Source: Pacificoceanicola sp048553275
GTDB taxonomy: Bacteria; Pseudomonadota; Alphaproteobacteria; Rhodobacterales; Rhodobacteraceae
Length of the DNA: 64,000 nt
Direction: 5' to 3'
NCBI RefSeq assembly: GCF_048553275.1
Contig: NZ_JBLZMW010000004.1
Span: 62,001-126,000, forward strand
In this document: positions 43,951 through 52,254 of the stretch, one piece after another
Layout of the letters: each line of letters begins with the position of its first letter
How positions within the stretch are numbered: the first letter of the stretch is position 1
Notes under the pieces: generated by a model
Told to the model about the DNA's origin: nothing
What the model saw: only the letters and a program-made list of their open reading frames with translations
The model's database searches: none
Position numbers and translations under genes: made by a program

Positions 43951-45219
43951 ATGGATTCGATTTTGGTGACGGGGAATGGCCCGCTGAACGGGGATATTCC
44001 CATCGCGGGCGCAAAGAACGCCTGTTTGACACTGATGCCGGCGACGCTGCTCAGTGACGAGCCTTTGACGCTTACGAATGCGCCGCGCTTGTCGGACATC
44101 AAGACGATGACCGCGCTGCTGCAATCGCTTGGCGCGGAGGTGCAGAGCCTGCAGGGCGGGCAGGTGCTGGCCATGAGCAGCCATGATCTGAACAACCTGC
44201 ACGCCGATTATGACATCGTGCGCAAGATGCGGGCGTCGATCCTTGTGCTGGGGCCGATGCTGGCGCGCGCGGGCCAGGCGGTGGTTTCGCTGCCCGGCGG
44301 CTGTGCCATCGGGGCGCGGCCGGTCGATCTGCACCTCAAGGCGCTGGAGGCGATGGGCGCGGAGCTGGAGTTGCGCGACGGCTATGTGCATGCCAAGGCG
44401 CCGAGCGGGCTCAAGGGCGCGGTGGTGGACTTTCCTTTCGCATCGGTCGGGGCGACGGAAAACGCCCTGATGGCGGCGACGCTGGCGAAGGGCACGACGG
44501 TGATCAAGAACGCCGCGCGCGAGCCGGAGATTGTCGATCTGGCCGAGTGCCTGCGGGCGATGGGCGCGCAGATCGAGGGCGAAGGCACATCGCAGATCAC
44601 CATTCAGGGCGTCGATCGCCTCGGCGGGGCGACGCACCGTGTGGTGACGGACCGGATCGAGCTTGGCACCTATATGCTGGCCCCGGCGATCTGCGGCGGC
44701 GAAGTGACCTGCCTTGGCGGCAAGCTGAGCCTTGTCGAAGCCTATGTGGAGCGGTTGGACGCGGCGGGGATCAGCGTCGAGGAAACCGAGAAAGGCCTGA
44801 AGGTTGCGCGCAGAGGCGACCGGGTGCAGGCGGTGGATGTGGTGACCGAGCCATTCCCGGGCTTTCCCACGGATTTGCAGGCGCAGATGATGGCGCTGCT
44901 GTGCACGGCGGAGGGGACCAGCAATCTCGAAGAGCGGATTTTTGAAAACCGCTTCATGCATGCGCCGGAGCTGATCCGCATGGGCGCGGACATCGAGGTG
45001 CAGGGCGGCATGGCACGGGTGCGCGGTGTCGAGCGGCTGAAAGGCGCGCCGGTGATGGCGACGGACCTGCGGGCTTCGGTCTCGCTGATCCTTGCCGGTT
45101 TGGCCGCGGAGGGCGAGACGGTGGTGAGCCGGGTCTACCATCTTGATCGCGGCTATGAGCATGTGGTGCGCAAGCTGTCCGCGGTGGGCGCGCAAATCGA
45201 ACGGATCAAGGGCGAATGA
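43951..45219 (+). CDS. murA: UDP-N-acetylglucosamine 1-carboxyvinyltransferase
   Basis: The 422-residue EPT/RTPC-fold enzyme transfers enolpyruvate from PEP to UDP-GlcNAc, the first committed step of peptidoglycan synthesis. The catalytic Cys118 lies in LPGGCAIGARPVDLHLKALE, so fosfomycin sensitivity by this residue is expected. ILVTGNGPLNGDIPIAGAKNA opens the protein and DLRASVSLILAGLAAEGET closes the core. The stop overlaps the next gene (ATGA). Confidence 0.97.
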   Translation: MDSILVTGNGPLNGDIPIAGAKNACLTLMPATLLSDEPLTLTNAPRLSDIKTMTALLQSLGAEVQSLQGGQVLAMSSHDLNNLHADYDIVRKMRASILVLGPMLARAGQAVVSLPGGCAIGARPVDLHLKALEAMGAELELRDGYVHAKAPSGLKGAVVDFPFASVGATENALMAATLAKGTTVIKNAAREPEIVDLAECLRAMGAQIEGEGTSQITIQGVDRLGGATHRVVTDRIELGTYMLAPAICGGEVTCLGGKLSLVEAYVERLDAAGISVEETEKGLKVARRGDRVQAVDVVTEPFPGFPTDLQAQMMALLCTAEGTSNLEERIFENRFMHAPELIRMGADIEVQGGMARVRGVERLKGAPVMATDLRASVSLILAGLAAEGETVVSRVYHLDRGYEHVVRKLSAVGAQIERIKGE

Positions 45220-45695
45220 GCGACGATGCACGATTCGAAGACGGGGCCGAAAGGCCGCTGAACCTCGGGGCCCTCGACGGCGAGGACCTCGGGGTGATTT
45301 CTGCGCTGGTGCAGGATGCGGTGCTGCCGGTGACGGAGATTTCCTGGCAACCGGGCAAGCGGCGGCTCGGCCTGCTGCTGAACCGGGTGCGTTGGGAGGA
45401 TGTGGAGGCGGCCACGCGGCGCGGACGGCCGGTGGAGCGTGTGCAATCGCTGCTGGTGGTTGATACCGTGCTGGGCATGTCGAGCCAGGGCTTGGACCGG
45501 ACGGACCGGGACGTGGTGCTGTCGGTTCTCTCCGTGACGTTCGAACCGGGCGAGGCGCCGGGCGGACATGTGGTTCTGACGCTGGCGGGGGATGGTGCGA
45601 TCCGGGCGTCGGTGGAGGCGCTGGAGGTCAGTCTGCGGGATGTGACGCGGCCCTATGTGGCGCCGTCGGGCAAAGCACCGTCGCACCCCGAATGA
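45216..45695 (+). CDS. DUF2948 family protein
   Basis: The 159-residue protein (LNLGALDGEDLGVISALVQD; WQPGKRRLGLLLNRVRWED) belongs to the DUF2948 family, found beside murA throughout Rhodobacterales and Rhizobiales. It overlaps the murA stop by four bases. The function is unknown. hisD, which usually follows, is absent here. Confidence 0.92.
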   Translation: MSDDARFEDGAERPLNLGALDGEDLGVISALVQDAVLPVTEISWQPGKRRLGLLLNRVRWEDVEAATRRGRPVERVQSLLVVDTVLGMSSQGLDRTDRDVVLSVLSVTFEPGEAPGGHVVLTLAGDGAIRASVEALEVSLRDVTRPYVAPSGKAPSHPE

Positions 45696-45724
45696 TGTCG
45701 GATCGCCTGCGCGATCCGACCGGC

Positions 45725-45749
45725 GCGGTCTCTGCGAGACCGCGTTTTT
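45725..45749 (+). terminator. Intrinsic terminator after the DUF2948 gene
   Basis: GCGGTCTC-TGC-GAGACCGC is followed by GTTTTT. Just before it a ten-pair hairpin GTCGGATCGC-CTGC-GCGATCCGAC occupies 45697-45720. Confidence 0.85.
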
Positions 45750-45812
45750 GGGGGCGCTGCCCCCGCCGCCCTTGGCGGCTCCCCCGAGGTATTTGAGGAC
45801 CAAAGAGACGGG
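45750..45812. repeat. Composite intergenic hairpin repeat, inverted copy
   Basis: Read on the minus strand, this has CTTTGGTCCTCAAATACCTC, then CGGGGGAGCCGCCAAGGGCGG and GGGGGC-AGC-GCCCCC. It matches the repeat at 36593 in opposite orientation and lies directly downstream of the reductive dehalogenase gene. Confidence 0.75.
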
Positions 45813-45837
45813 GCGGTGCGAGCGCGCGGCGGTTCGA

Positions 45838-48800
45838 TCAGAGGTCGATGTCGAGAATGCCGTCCGGTTCGGCGGCGCGGCTTTGGCACAGGATGATGCG
45901 GGTTTCGCGTTGCGCGTTCGAGAGGACGAAGTCGCGGTGCTCTGCCTTGCCGCCGCGCAGGCCGCATTGGCAGACGCCGCAGATGCCATCGCTGCATTTG
46001 ACATCCACGTGGATGCCCGCGCGGGCGAGGGCTTCGGTCCCGGTTTCTTCTTTGGATACTGGGACTTCCCGTCCGTCCTTCAGGCGAAGGGTGAAGGGAT
46101 GGTTAACGTGGTCCGGCTGTTCCGGGACGGCGAAATATTCGCTGTGCCGGGACACTTCGGGGAAGCCGGCGGTCTCGGCTGCGGCCTGGACGGCGGCCAT
46201 GTAGGCTTCCGGACCACAGGTATAGAGATGGGCGCCGGGGCGGTACTGCAGTGTTTGCGCGAGGTCGAGGCGGGTGTTTTCGTCCGAGATGTGGACATGC
46301 ACGTTGCGGGCCCAGGGCATTGCCGCGAGATCCGTGAGAAAACCGGCGGAGGCTCTTGATTTTACGGAATAATGCAGGGCGAACGGTCGGTTCAGCGCGT
46401 GCAGGCGGTGGGCCATGGCGATCATCGGCGTGACGCCGATGCCGCCTCCCATGAGCCATGTAAAGCTGGCCTCCTCGACCAATGGGAAATGGTTCATCGG
46501 TTTGGAAATGAAAACGTTTCGGCCTTCGTTGAAAATCCGGTGCAGCAGGGCGGAGCCGCCGCGTCCCTGATCCTCGCGCAGCACGGCGATCTGGTAGCGG
46601 CTTCGGTCAGCGGGATCGCCACAGAGCGAGTATTGCCGGAGGAATTCGGGGGCGACGACGATATCGATATGCGCCCCTGCGGTCCATTCCGGAAGCGGCG
46701 TGCCGTCGATGTTGGAAAATTCGTATTTTGTCAGGCCGGGGGCCATGTCCTCGGCCGTTGATATCGTGACCCGCAGCACTGGGGCGTCGGTGGCGGCATC
46801 GTATTTGTGCAAGTGATCCGTGTTGCCGGCGGCAGCGCGGTGGCGGTATTCCTCGGCGGTGATCATCGCCTGATAGGCCTCGATCCCGGCTTCGCGGTCC
46901 ATCGGCGCGGGGTAAGGCCAAGGATGCGGGGCGAGCGGCGCGGGATAGACGGCGAGGGTCTGATCCTCGTAGCGCAGATCGAGGTCCGTTTGCAGATCGC
47001 GGGCGTTGAGCTGGTGCCGGGTCGGGCGGTAGGCGCCGTCCGGCTCAAGCTCCAGATCCCACCACCATTTCTTGACCGGGTTTAGGCCACCACGGCCCGC
47101 CATGTCGTCGAGTTTTGCCAGCAAGGGTGCGGCGGCGGGCAGGCGCATCGCGAGGCTGCGCATGGGGTTTTCGGCGAACAGCCCTTCGAGGTTCCACGGG
47201 CAGGTTTTCATACAGCGCCCGCACATGGCGCCGCCCGGCGTGGTGATGCGGTAGGTGGCGCATTTCTGGCTGTCGGATTTCCAGATCTCATAGCCGTTGA
47301 ACATCAGTTTCGGCCCGGCGGTGATGGCGCCAGAGGGGCATTCGCGGGCGCATTTGTTGCAGCTTTCGCAGAAGGTCTGCAGGCCGAAGTCGATGGGTTT
47401 GTCGTGGGCCAGCGGCATGTCCGTGGTGACGACGCCGGATTTCAGGCGGGGGCCGAGGAAGGGGTTGAGGATGACCTCGCCGATGCGGGACACCTCGCCC
47501 AGACCGCTGAGCAGCAGGAGCGGCGGTTGCAGGACTTCGCCATCGAGGACCGTGTGCGCCTTGGCTGAATAGCCCATGCGGCGGATCTGTGCGGCGATGA
47601 CGCCGCCGAGCAGGGAAAACCGCAGGTAAGCGCGCATGGATTGGGCAACGCTGATCCAGTCGTCGCCGGAGGCGCCGTCCATGGTCTCATAGCCCTGATC
47701 GACGATCATGGAGATGGCGTTGGTGTGGGCCGGGTGGATCGGCGCGCCGGCGGCATCGTGGCTGTACCAGGCCCAGTCCGGGCAGCGGGAGATGCCGACG
47801 GCGTCGAGGCCGAGCAGGTAGGACGCTGCCTTGATCGCGTCGGCATTGTCGCGCGGGGACGCATCGCGGGGCAGAGCCAGCGGTCCGCCCCCTTGCAGGA
47901 GCACGAGGGCCCCGAGCAGGCGCCGCTGCGCACCGGAGGGCGCGGCCTTGCGCGCGTAATGGCCGCCGGTCGCGCCTTTTTGCACGGTTTTGCCCATGTC
48001 CCCGAACTGGGCGCGGGCGAAAATGTCGGCGCGTTTTGGGACGCGGGCGACGTTGGCTTCGTCGATATAGGTGGTGGGCGCGTCCACGCGTTTGAGGGTT
48101 TCGAAGGGGTGCGGTCCAAGGGCGAAGTCCCTGTCGTCGAAGGGGTCCTGCGTGCGGCCGGATTTGGCGGAATGGAGGCCAAGCTGCCACGGCAGGCCGG
48201 TGAGCAGGCTTTCGGGCTGCTGGTCGCGCGGCGCAAGGGGCGTGTCCGTGGCAAGGTCCAGCGTGGTGGTCACGGCGGCGAGGCCATAGCGCTCCCCGAG
48301 CCATGGAAGGCTGCCATCCGGGAAGGCGATCCCGGCGGCCACGGCGGCGCGCGTGAGGTGAATGTCACAGGTGGTGCCGGTGTGCGCCTTGGCCTCCCAA
48401 CCCAGAAGGCGGATGTAATTGGCGATGACGGTCGCGGTTTCGGCGGCGCGCAGGCAGGCACGCTGGGGCAGGGCGTCCCCGATCCAGTCGAAGCCGGGTT
48501 CATCGGGGCGCGGATCGCGCGGATTCTCGACGGCAAAGACGATGACATGGGTGTGGCCGTCGATGCCGGCCGGCGGCGCCATCATCGAGTCCTTCAGATC
48601 CGCCATGATCATGTCAATCCCGGCCGCGAGGGTCTTGGTCTGGCGGGTTTTCAGCGCCTCGGCCAGCGCGGCAATGCCGGGGTTGATCACCGGGGCGCGC
48701 AGGCGGGCCGCATCCGGCAGGCGGGCGATGCCCACCATGGAGGCGTCGGAGAAATAGCCGAAAGCCTTGAGGTGGTTGGCGCGCTCCTGCGGATCCTCGG

Positions 48801-49029
48801 GGATGGCGGAGCGGACGCGGTTGACCAACCCGTCGCGGATCGCGTCCATCATTGCCTGATGTTCGGACATGGCGTGGATCAGGCTTTCCGGATTATCGCT
48901 GTCGAAGCGCTGGGGGGCAAAATCCGGCAGCGTCGCAAGGTCCGGCAAGGGGCCGCGTTTCAACCGCTCCAGCGCATAAGGACCGAGGTGCACGGGCCGG
49001 TTGCGGCTCGAAAAAATTCGCGATTTCAT
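45838..49029 (-). CDS. Self-sufficient reductive dehalogenase (RdhA-reductase fusion)
   Basis: The 1063-residue protein is a reductive dehalogenase homologue fused to a phthalate-dioxygenase-reductase-like module. Residues 1-700 hold the RdhA part, with the B12-binding region near 430-540 and two [4Fe-4S] motifs: Cys554-x2-Cys557-x2-Cys560-x3-Cys564-Pro, and Cys590 with Cys603-x2-Cys606-x3-Cys610-Pro. Residues about 745-975 are an FMN/NAD(P)H reductase (RQYSLCGDP near 798; LMGGGIGVTPMIAMAHRL near 857; YTCGPEAYM). Residues about 980-1063 are a plant-type [2Fe-2S] ferredoxin with Cys1012, Cys1017, Cys1020 and Cys1048. There is no twin-arginine signal, so it should be cytoplasmic and catabolic, like BhbA of Comamonas, rather than respiratory. 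The ATG follows GGGAGGATCACC. The halogenated substrate cannot be predicted. An epoxyqueuosine reductase (QueG) shares the catalytic fold but is much shorter and lacks the fusion. Confidence 0.9.
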   Translation of the reverse strand: MKSRIFSSRNRPVHLGPYALERLKRGPLPDLATLPDFAPQRFDSDNPESLIHAMSEHQAMMDAIRDGLVNRVRSAIPEDPQERANHLKAFGYFSDASMVGIARLPDAARLRAPVINPGIAALAEALKTRQTKTLAAGIDMIMADLKDSMMAPPAGIDGHTHVIVFAVENPRDPRPDEPGFDWIGDALPQRACLRAAETATVIANYIRLLGWEAKAHTGTTCDIHLTRAAVAAGIAFPDGSLPWLGERYGLAAVTTTLDLATDTPLAPRDQQPESLLTGLPWQLGLHSAKSGRTQDPFDDRDFALGPHPFETLKRVDAPTTYIDEANVARVPKRADIFARAQFGDMGKTVQKGATGGHYARKAAPSGAQRRLLGALVLLQGGGPLALPRDASPRDNADAIKAASYLLGLDAVGISRCPDWAWYSHDAAGAPIHPAHTNAISMIVDQGYETMDGASGDDWISVAQSMRAYLRFSLLGGVIAAQIRRMGYSAKAHTVLDGEVLQPPLLLLSGLGEVSRIGEVILNPFLGPRLKSGVVTTDMPLAHDKPIDFGLQTFCESCNKCARECPSGAITAGPKLMFNGYEIWKSDSQKCATYRITTPGGAMCGRCMKTCPWNLEGLFAENPMRSLAMRLPAAAPLLAKLDDMAGRGGLNPVKKWWWDLELEPDGAYRPTRHQLNARDLQTDLDLRYEDQTLAVYPAPLAPHPWPYPAPMDREAGIEAYQAMITAEEYRHRAAAGNTDHLHKYDAATDAPVLRVTISTAEDMAPGLTKYEFSNIDGTPLPEWTAGAHIDIVVAPEFLRQYSLCGDPADRSRYQIAVLREDQGRGGSALLHRIFNEGRNVFISKPMNHFPLVEEASFTWLMGGGIGVTPMIAMAHRLHALNRPFALHYSVKSRASAGFLTDLAAMPWARNVHVHISDENTRLDLAQTLQYRPGAHLYTCGPEAYMAAVQAAAETAGFPEVSRHSEYFAVPEQPDHVNHPFTLRLKDGREVPVSKEETGTEALARAGIHVDVKCSDGICGVCQCGLRGGKAEHRDFVLSNAQRETRIILCQSRAAEPDGILDIDL

Positions 49030-49133
49030 GGTGATCCTCCCGCGCGACAGAGTATCGGGGCGCGGAGCCGTGGCAAGGGGCGTTTGCCCTGACGGGACGG
49101 ACGGGCTAAGGGCAGGACGAAGGAAGGGACCGT

Positions 49134-49724
49134 ATGACTGACACTCCGCATTTGATTCTGGGCTCCGGCAGTCCGCGACGGCGCGAGCTTTTGCTGCAGA
49201 TTGGTGTGGTGCCCCATGCCATCCGCCCGCCTGACATCGACGAGGACCCTAAACCCGGTGAGTTGCCGCGCCCCTACTGTGTGCGGCTGGCGCGGGAGAA
49301 GGCGCTGGCGATCGAGGCGCGCGCGGATGAGGTGGTGCTGAGCGCCGATACCACGGTTGCCCTTGGGCGGCGGATCCTTGGCAAGCCTGCGGACGCGGGC
49401 GAGGCGGCGCAGTTTCTGACGATGCTGTCGGGGCGGCGGCACCGGGTGATCACGGCGGTGGCCGTGCGCCGGGGGGATCGCGTCTGGGAAAAGGACGTGG
49501 TCACACAGGTGAAGATGAAGGGCCTGTCGAATGCTGAGCTGAACGCCTATCTTGCGTCAGAGGATTGGCGCGGCAAGGCGGGCGGCTATGGCATTCAGGG
49601 CATGGCCGGGGCATTCATCCCGTGGATCAACGGATCGTTCACCGCCGTTGTGGGCTTGCCTTTGGCGGAAACGGCAGGATTGCTCGGCGCAGCGGGATAT
49701 CCGCTTTATGGAGGCGCGACATGA
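49134..49724 (+). CDS. maf: Maf nucleotide pyrophosphatase
   Basis: The 196-residue protein opens with LILGSGSPRRRELLLQIGV and has VVLSADTTVALGRRILGKPA with the catalytic Asp, and the C-terminal GKAGGYGIQGMAGAFI. Maf proteins hydrolyse non-canonical or modified nucleoside triphosphates and affect septum formation. The stop overlaps the next gene (ATGA). Confidence 0.96.
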   Translation: MTDTPHLILGSGSPRRRELLLQIGVVPHAIRPPDIDEDPKPGELPRPYCVRLAREKALAIEARADEVVLSADTTVALGRRILGKPADAGEAAQFLTMLSGRRHRVITAVAVRRGDRVWEKDVVTQVKMKGLSNAELNAYLASEDWRGKAGGYGIQGMAGAFIPWINGSFTAVVGLPLAETAGLLGAAGYPLYGGAT

Positions 49725-50755
49725 AGGGTTTGACAATCGCTTTGGACGAGATCGGCGGCCGCGAGGCGGCGGCGCTGATCCGCGATGGTTTGCTGGATGA
49801 TCTGATGATCGACAGCGACGCCCCGCGTCCGGGCACGATCTATCGCGGCGTGGCGGAGCGGCCGGTGAAGGGGCAGGGCGGCATGTTCCTGCGCACCCCG
49901 GACGGCAGCGCGTTCCTGCGGCAGGTCAAGGGGCTGGTGCCGGGGCAGACGCTCCTGGTGCAGGTGACCGGGTTTGCGGAGCCGGGCAAGGCGATTCCGG
50001 TGACGCAGAACATCCTGTTCAAATCCCGCTATGCCATTGTCACGCCCGGCAAACCCGGTGTGAACGTCTCGCGCCAGATCAAGGATGATGACGCCCGCGA
50101 GGCGGCGATGGAGTCGGCCCACGAGGGCTTTGCCGAGGCGCCGCTGCCGCAGGAGGCCGGGTTGATCCTGCGCTCGTCCTGCGCGGATGCGGCGCCAGAG
50201 GAGATCGCGGAGGATGTTGTGGCCATGTGCCGCCTGGCCGCGCATGTGCTTGCCGATGAGGGGCGCGAGGCGGAGGTTCTGGTCGAGGGCGACGGGCCGC
50301 ACGCGCTGGCGTGGCGCGAGTGGACCGAAGAGGCGGACGTGGACGGCGATCCGGGCAGTTTCGCGCGGCAGGGCGTCGACGAGATGGTCGAGGACCTGCG
50401 CCGCCCGCACGTGCGCCTGCCCGGTGGGTTTTCGATGATCATCGAGCCGACCAGCGCGCTTGTGGCGGTGGATGTGAACACCGGCGGCGATACCTCTCCG
50501 GCGGCGGGGTTGAAGGCCAATCTGGCGGCGATGCGCGATCTGCCGCGACAGCTTCGGCTGCGCGGCCTTGGCGGGCAGATCATCGTCGATCCCGCACCCT
50601 GTCCGAAGAAGGACCGCAAGCAGCTTGAAGGGCTGTTGCGCGCCGGGTTGAAGAAGGAGGCGACGGAGTCGGTGCTGACCGGCTGGACCACGCTTGGCCT
50701 GATGGAGATTCAGCGCAAACGGGACCGTCAGCCGCTCAGGGATCTGCTGAAATGA
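49721..50755 (+). CDS. Ribonuclease E/G family protein (short form)
   Basis: The protein has 344 residues from ATG at 49721, which overlaps the maf stop; a longer frame from 49565 is a shadow of maf. It has an S1-like N-terminal region (RGVAERPVKGQGGMFLRTPD) and the catalytic RNase E/G core (SMIIEPTSALVAVDVNTGGD with the two Asp residues, GLGGQIIVDPAPCPKKDRKQ). It is shorter than RNase G and lacks the scaffold tail of RNase E. The maf-rnase-yacG order is conserved in the family. Confidence 0.92.
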   Translation: MKGLTIALDEIGGREAAALIRDGLLDDLMIDSDAPRPGTIYRGVAERPVKGQGGMFLRTPDGSAFLRQVKGLVPGQTLLVQVTGFAEPGKAIPVTQNILFKSRYAIVTPGKPGVNVSRQIKDDDAREAAMESAHEGFAEAPLPQEAGLILRSSCADAAPEEIAEDVVAMCRLAAHVLADEGREAEVLVEGDGPHALAWREWTEEADVDGDPGSFARQGVDEMVEDLRRPHVRLPGGFSMIIEPTSALVAVDVNTGGDTSPAAGLKANLAAMRDLPRQLRLRGLGGQIIVDPAPCPKKDRKQLEGLLRAGLKKEATESVLTGWTTLGLMEIQRKRDRQPLRDLLK

Positions 50756-50946
50756 GCTGTCCGATGTGTTCGAAGCCGACCGATGCAGAGTATCGCCCGT
50801 TCTGCTCCAAACGCTGCGCCGATCTGGATCTGGCGAAGTGGCTGGGCGGCAGTTACGCGGTGCCCTCCACCGATCCCGAAGATGTGGAGAAGGCGGCGGA
50901 AGAGACGATCCGCGCCCTCGAAGAGCAACAACGAAAGCCCCACTGA
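50752..50946 (+). CDS. yacG: DNA gyrase inhibitor YacG
   Basis: The 64-residue zinc protein has CPMCSKPTDAEYRPFCSKRC, the four-Cys zinc site of the family, and LAKWLGGSYAVPS. YacG binds GyrB and blocks gyrase. It overlaps both neighbours by a few bases in an ATGA-type arrangement. Confidence 0.95.
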   Translation: MSCPMCSKPTDAEYRPFCSKRCADLDLAKWLGGSYAVPSTDPEDVEKAAEETIRALEEQQRKPH

Positions 50947-52190
50947 TGTTTTCCGATGACCTTCTGGCGCAGGTGCGCGCCCGGTTCGCCCATGTCGAAG
51001 AGTGCCCCCTGAGCGGGCCGCGCGTGTTTTTCGAGAACGCGGGCGGAGCGTTGACACTTAAGTCGGTGGTGGAGACCACGGCGAAATTCGCGGCCATCCC
51101 GGACAATCAGGGCCGCGACAATGTGGCGAGCCAGGCTCTGGTTGATGTGATCTCAAAGGCGCGGGCGGATGTGCGCAGCCTGATGGGCGCGCCGGATGGC
51201 GCGGTCTTGTGGGGCGAGAGCGGCACGGAACTGCTGTTCCGGCTGGTGCAGGATGCCTGCCTTGGCTCCGAGAAGGGCGGGATCGTGCTTGGCTCGACGG
51301 TCGAGCACCCGGCCTCGCGCAGCGCCTGCGCGCGCTGGGCTTTGATGAGCGGACGGGAGCACGTTCTGGTGCCGCATGACGATGCGACGGGCCGGGTCAC
51401 GGCGGCGGCCTATGGGGACTATGTTACGCCGGACACCCGCGTGGCGACGATCCTGCATACCTCGCCGGTGACGGGCATGAGCAATGACGTGGCCGGAATC
51501 GCGGCGGCGATCCGTGCGGTTGCGCCGGACTGTTACATCATCGTCGATGGTATTCAGCACGCCTGCCACGGGCGGATCGACGTCAGCGCGGCGGCGATCG
51601 ACGGCTATGTCATCTCGCCCTACAAGGTGTTTTCGCGCCATGGCTATGGCGTAGCCTGGGCGTCGGAACGGCTGACCATGCTGGCGCATGATGCGCTGGT
51701 CGGCGGGCCGGATGGCAGCTGGGAGCTGGGCACGCGGGACACTGGCGCCTATGCCACGATGTCCGATGTGGTGGGCTATTTCGACTGGCTCGGCGGGCAG
51801 GTGTCGGATGAAAGCGACCTGCGCGCGCGTATCGAAGCGGCGGGTGCGGCGATCCACGCGCAGGAGGCGGCGCTGGTCCAGCTGATGCTGGAGGGCTCTG
51901 GGAACCTGACCGGGCTTGCGGATCTGCCGGGCGTGAAGATCGTCGCGGGGGCGGACAACGACGCCCGCGAAGGGCTTGTCAGCTTCTGGATCGCGGGCAA
52001 ACCCTCCGGAGAGATTGTTGCGGCGCTCAATGATGCGGGCATTCGCACGCACATCCGCAAGGCGGATCATTATTCGGGCAACATCCTGACGCCGCTCAAC
52101 CAGCCGGACTGCATTCGCGTCTCGCTGGCGCATTACAACAGCCCCGGTGAGGTGCGCGCGTTCCTGAGCGCCATGGCCGCGCAGACCTGA
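50946..52190 (+). CDS. Class V aminotransferase-fold PLP enzyme (cysteine desulfurase-like)
   Basis: The protein has 414 residues from the ATG that overlaps the yacG stop. The fold-type I PLP core is visible: FFENAGGALTLKSVVETTAK, LWGESGTELLFRLVQDA, STVEHPAS, IIVDGIQHACHGRIDVSAAA and the PLP lysine in YVISPYKVFSRHGYG. It belongs to the cysteine-desulfurase-like group that lacks known function; desulfurase or selenocysteine lyase activity is uncertain. Confidence 0.88.
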   Translation: MFSDDLLAQVRARFAHVEECPLSGPRVFFENAGGALTLKSVVETTAKFAAIPDNQGRDNVASQALVDVISKARADVRSLMGAPDGAVLWGESGTELLFRLVQDACLGSEKGGIVLGSTVEHPASRSACARWALMSGREHVLVPHDDATGRVTAAAYGDYVTPDTRVATILHTSPVTGMSNDVAGIAAAIRAVAPDCYIIVDGIQHACHGRIDVSAAAIDGYVISPYKVFSRHGYGVAWASERLTMLAHDALVGGPDGSWELGTRDTGAYATMSDVVGYFDWLGGQVSDESDLRARIEAAGAAIHAQEAALVQLMLEGSGNLTGLADLPGVKIVAGADNDAREGLVSFWIAGKPSGEIVAALNDAGIRTHIRKADHYSGNILTPLNQPDCIRVSLAHYNSPGEVRAFLSAMAAQT

Positions 52191-52254
52191 GCGGCTTGCA
52201 CCCCGGCGGCACGGCGGTACGATGCCTGCTGACCATAGCGAAGGGGCAGCGATC

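Noticed and set aside
45838..49029. Reading as epoxyqueuosine reductase (QueG)
   Set aside because: QueG shares the B12/Fe-S catalytic core but has about 350-400 residues. This protein is 1063 residues with a fused reductase and ferredoxin, typical of catabolic dehalogenases.
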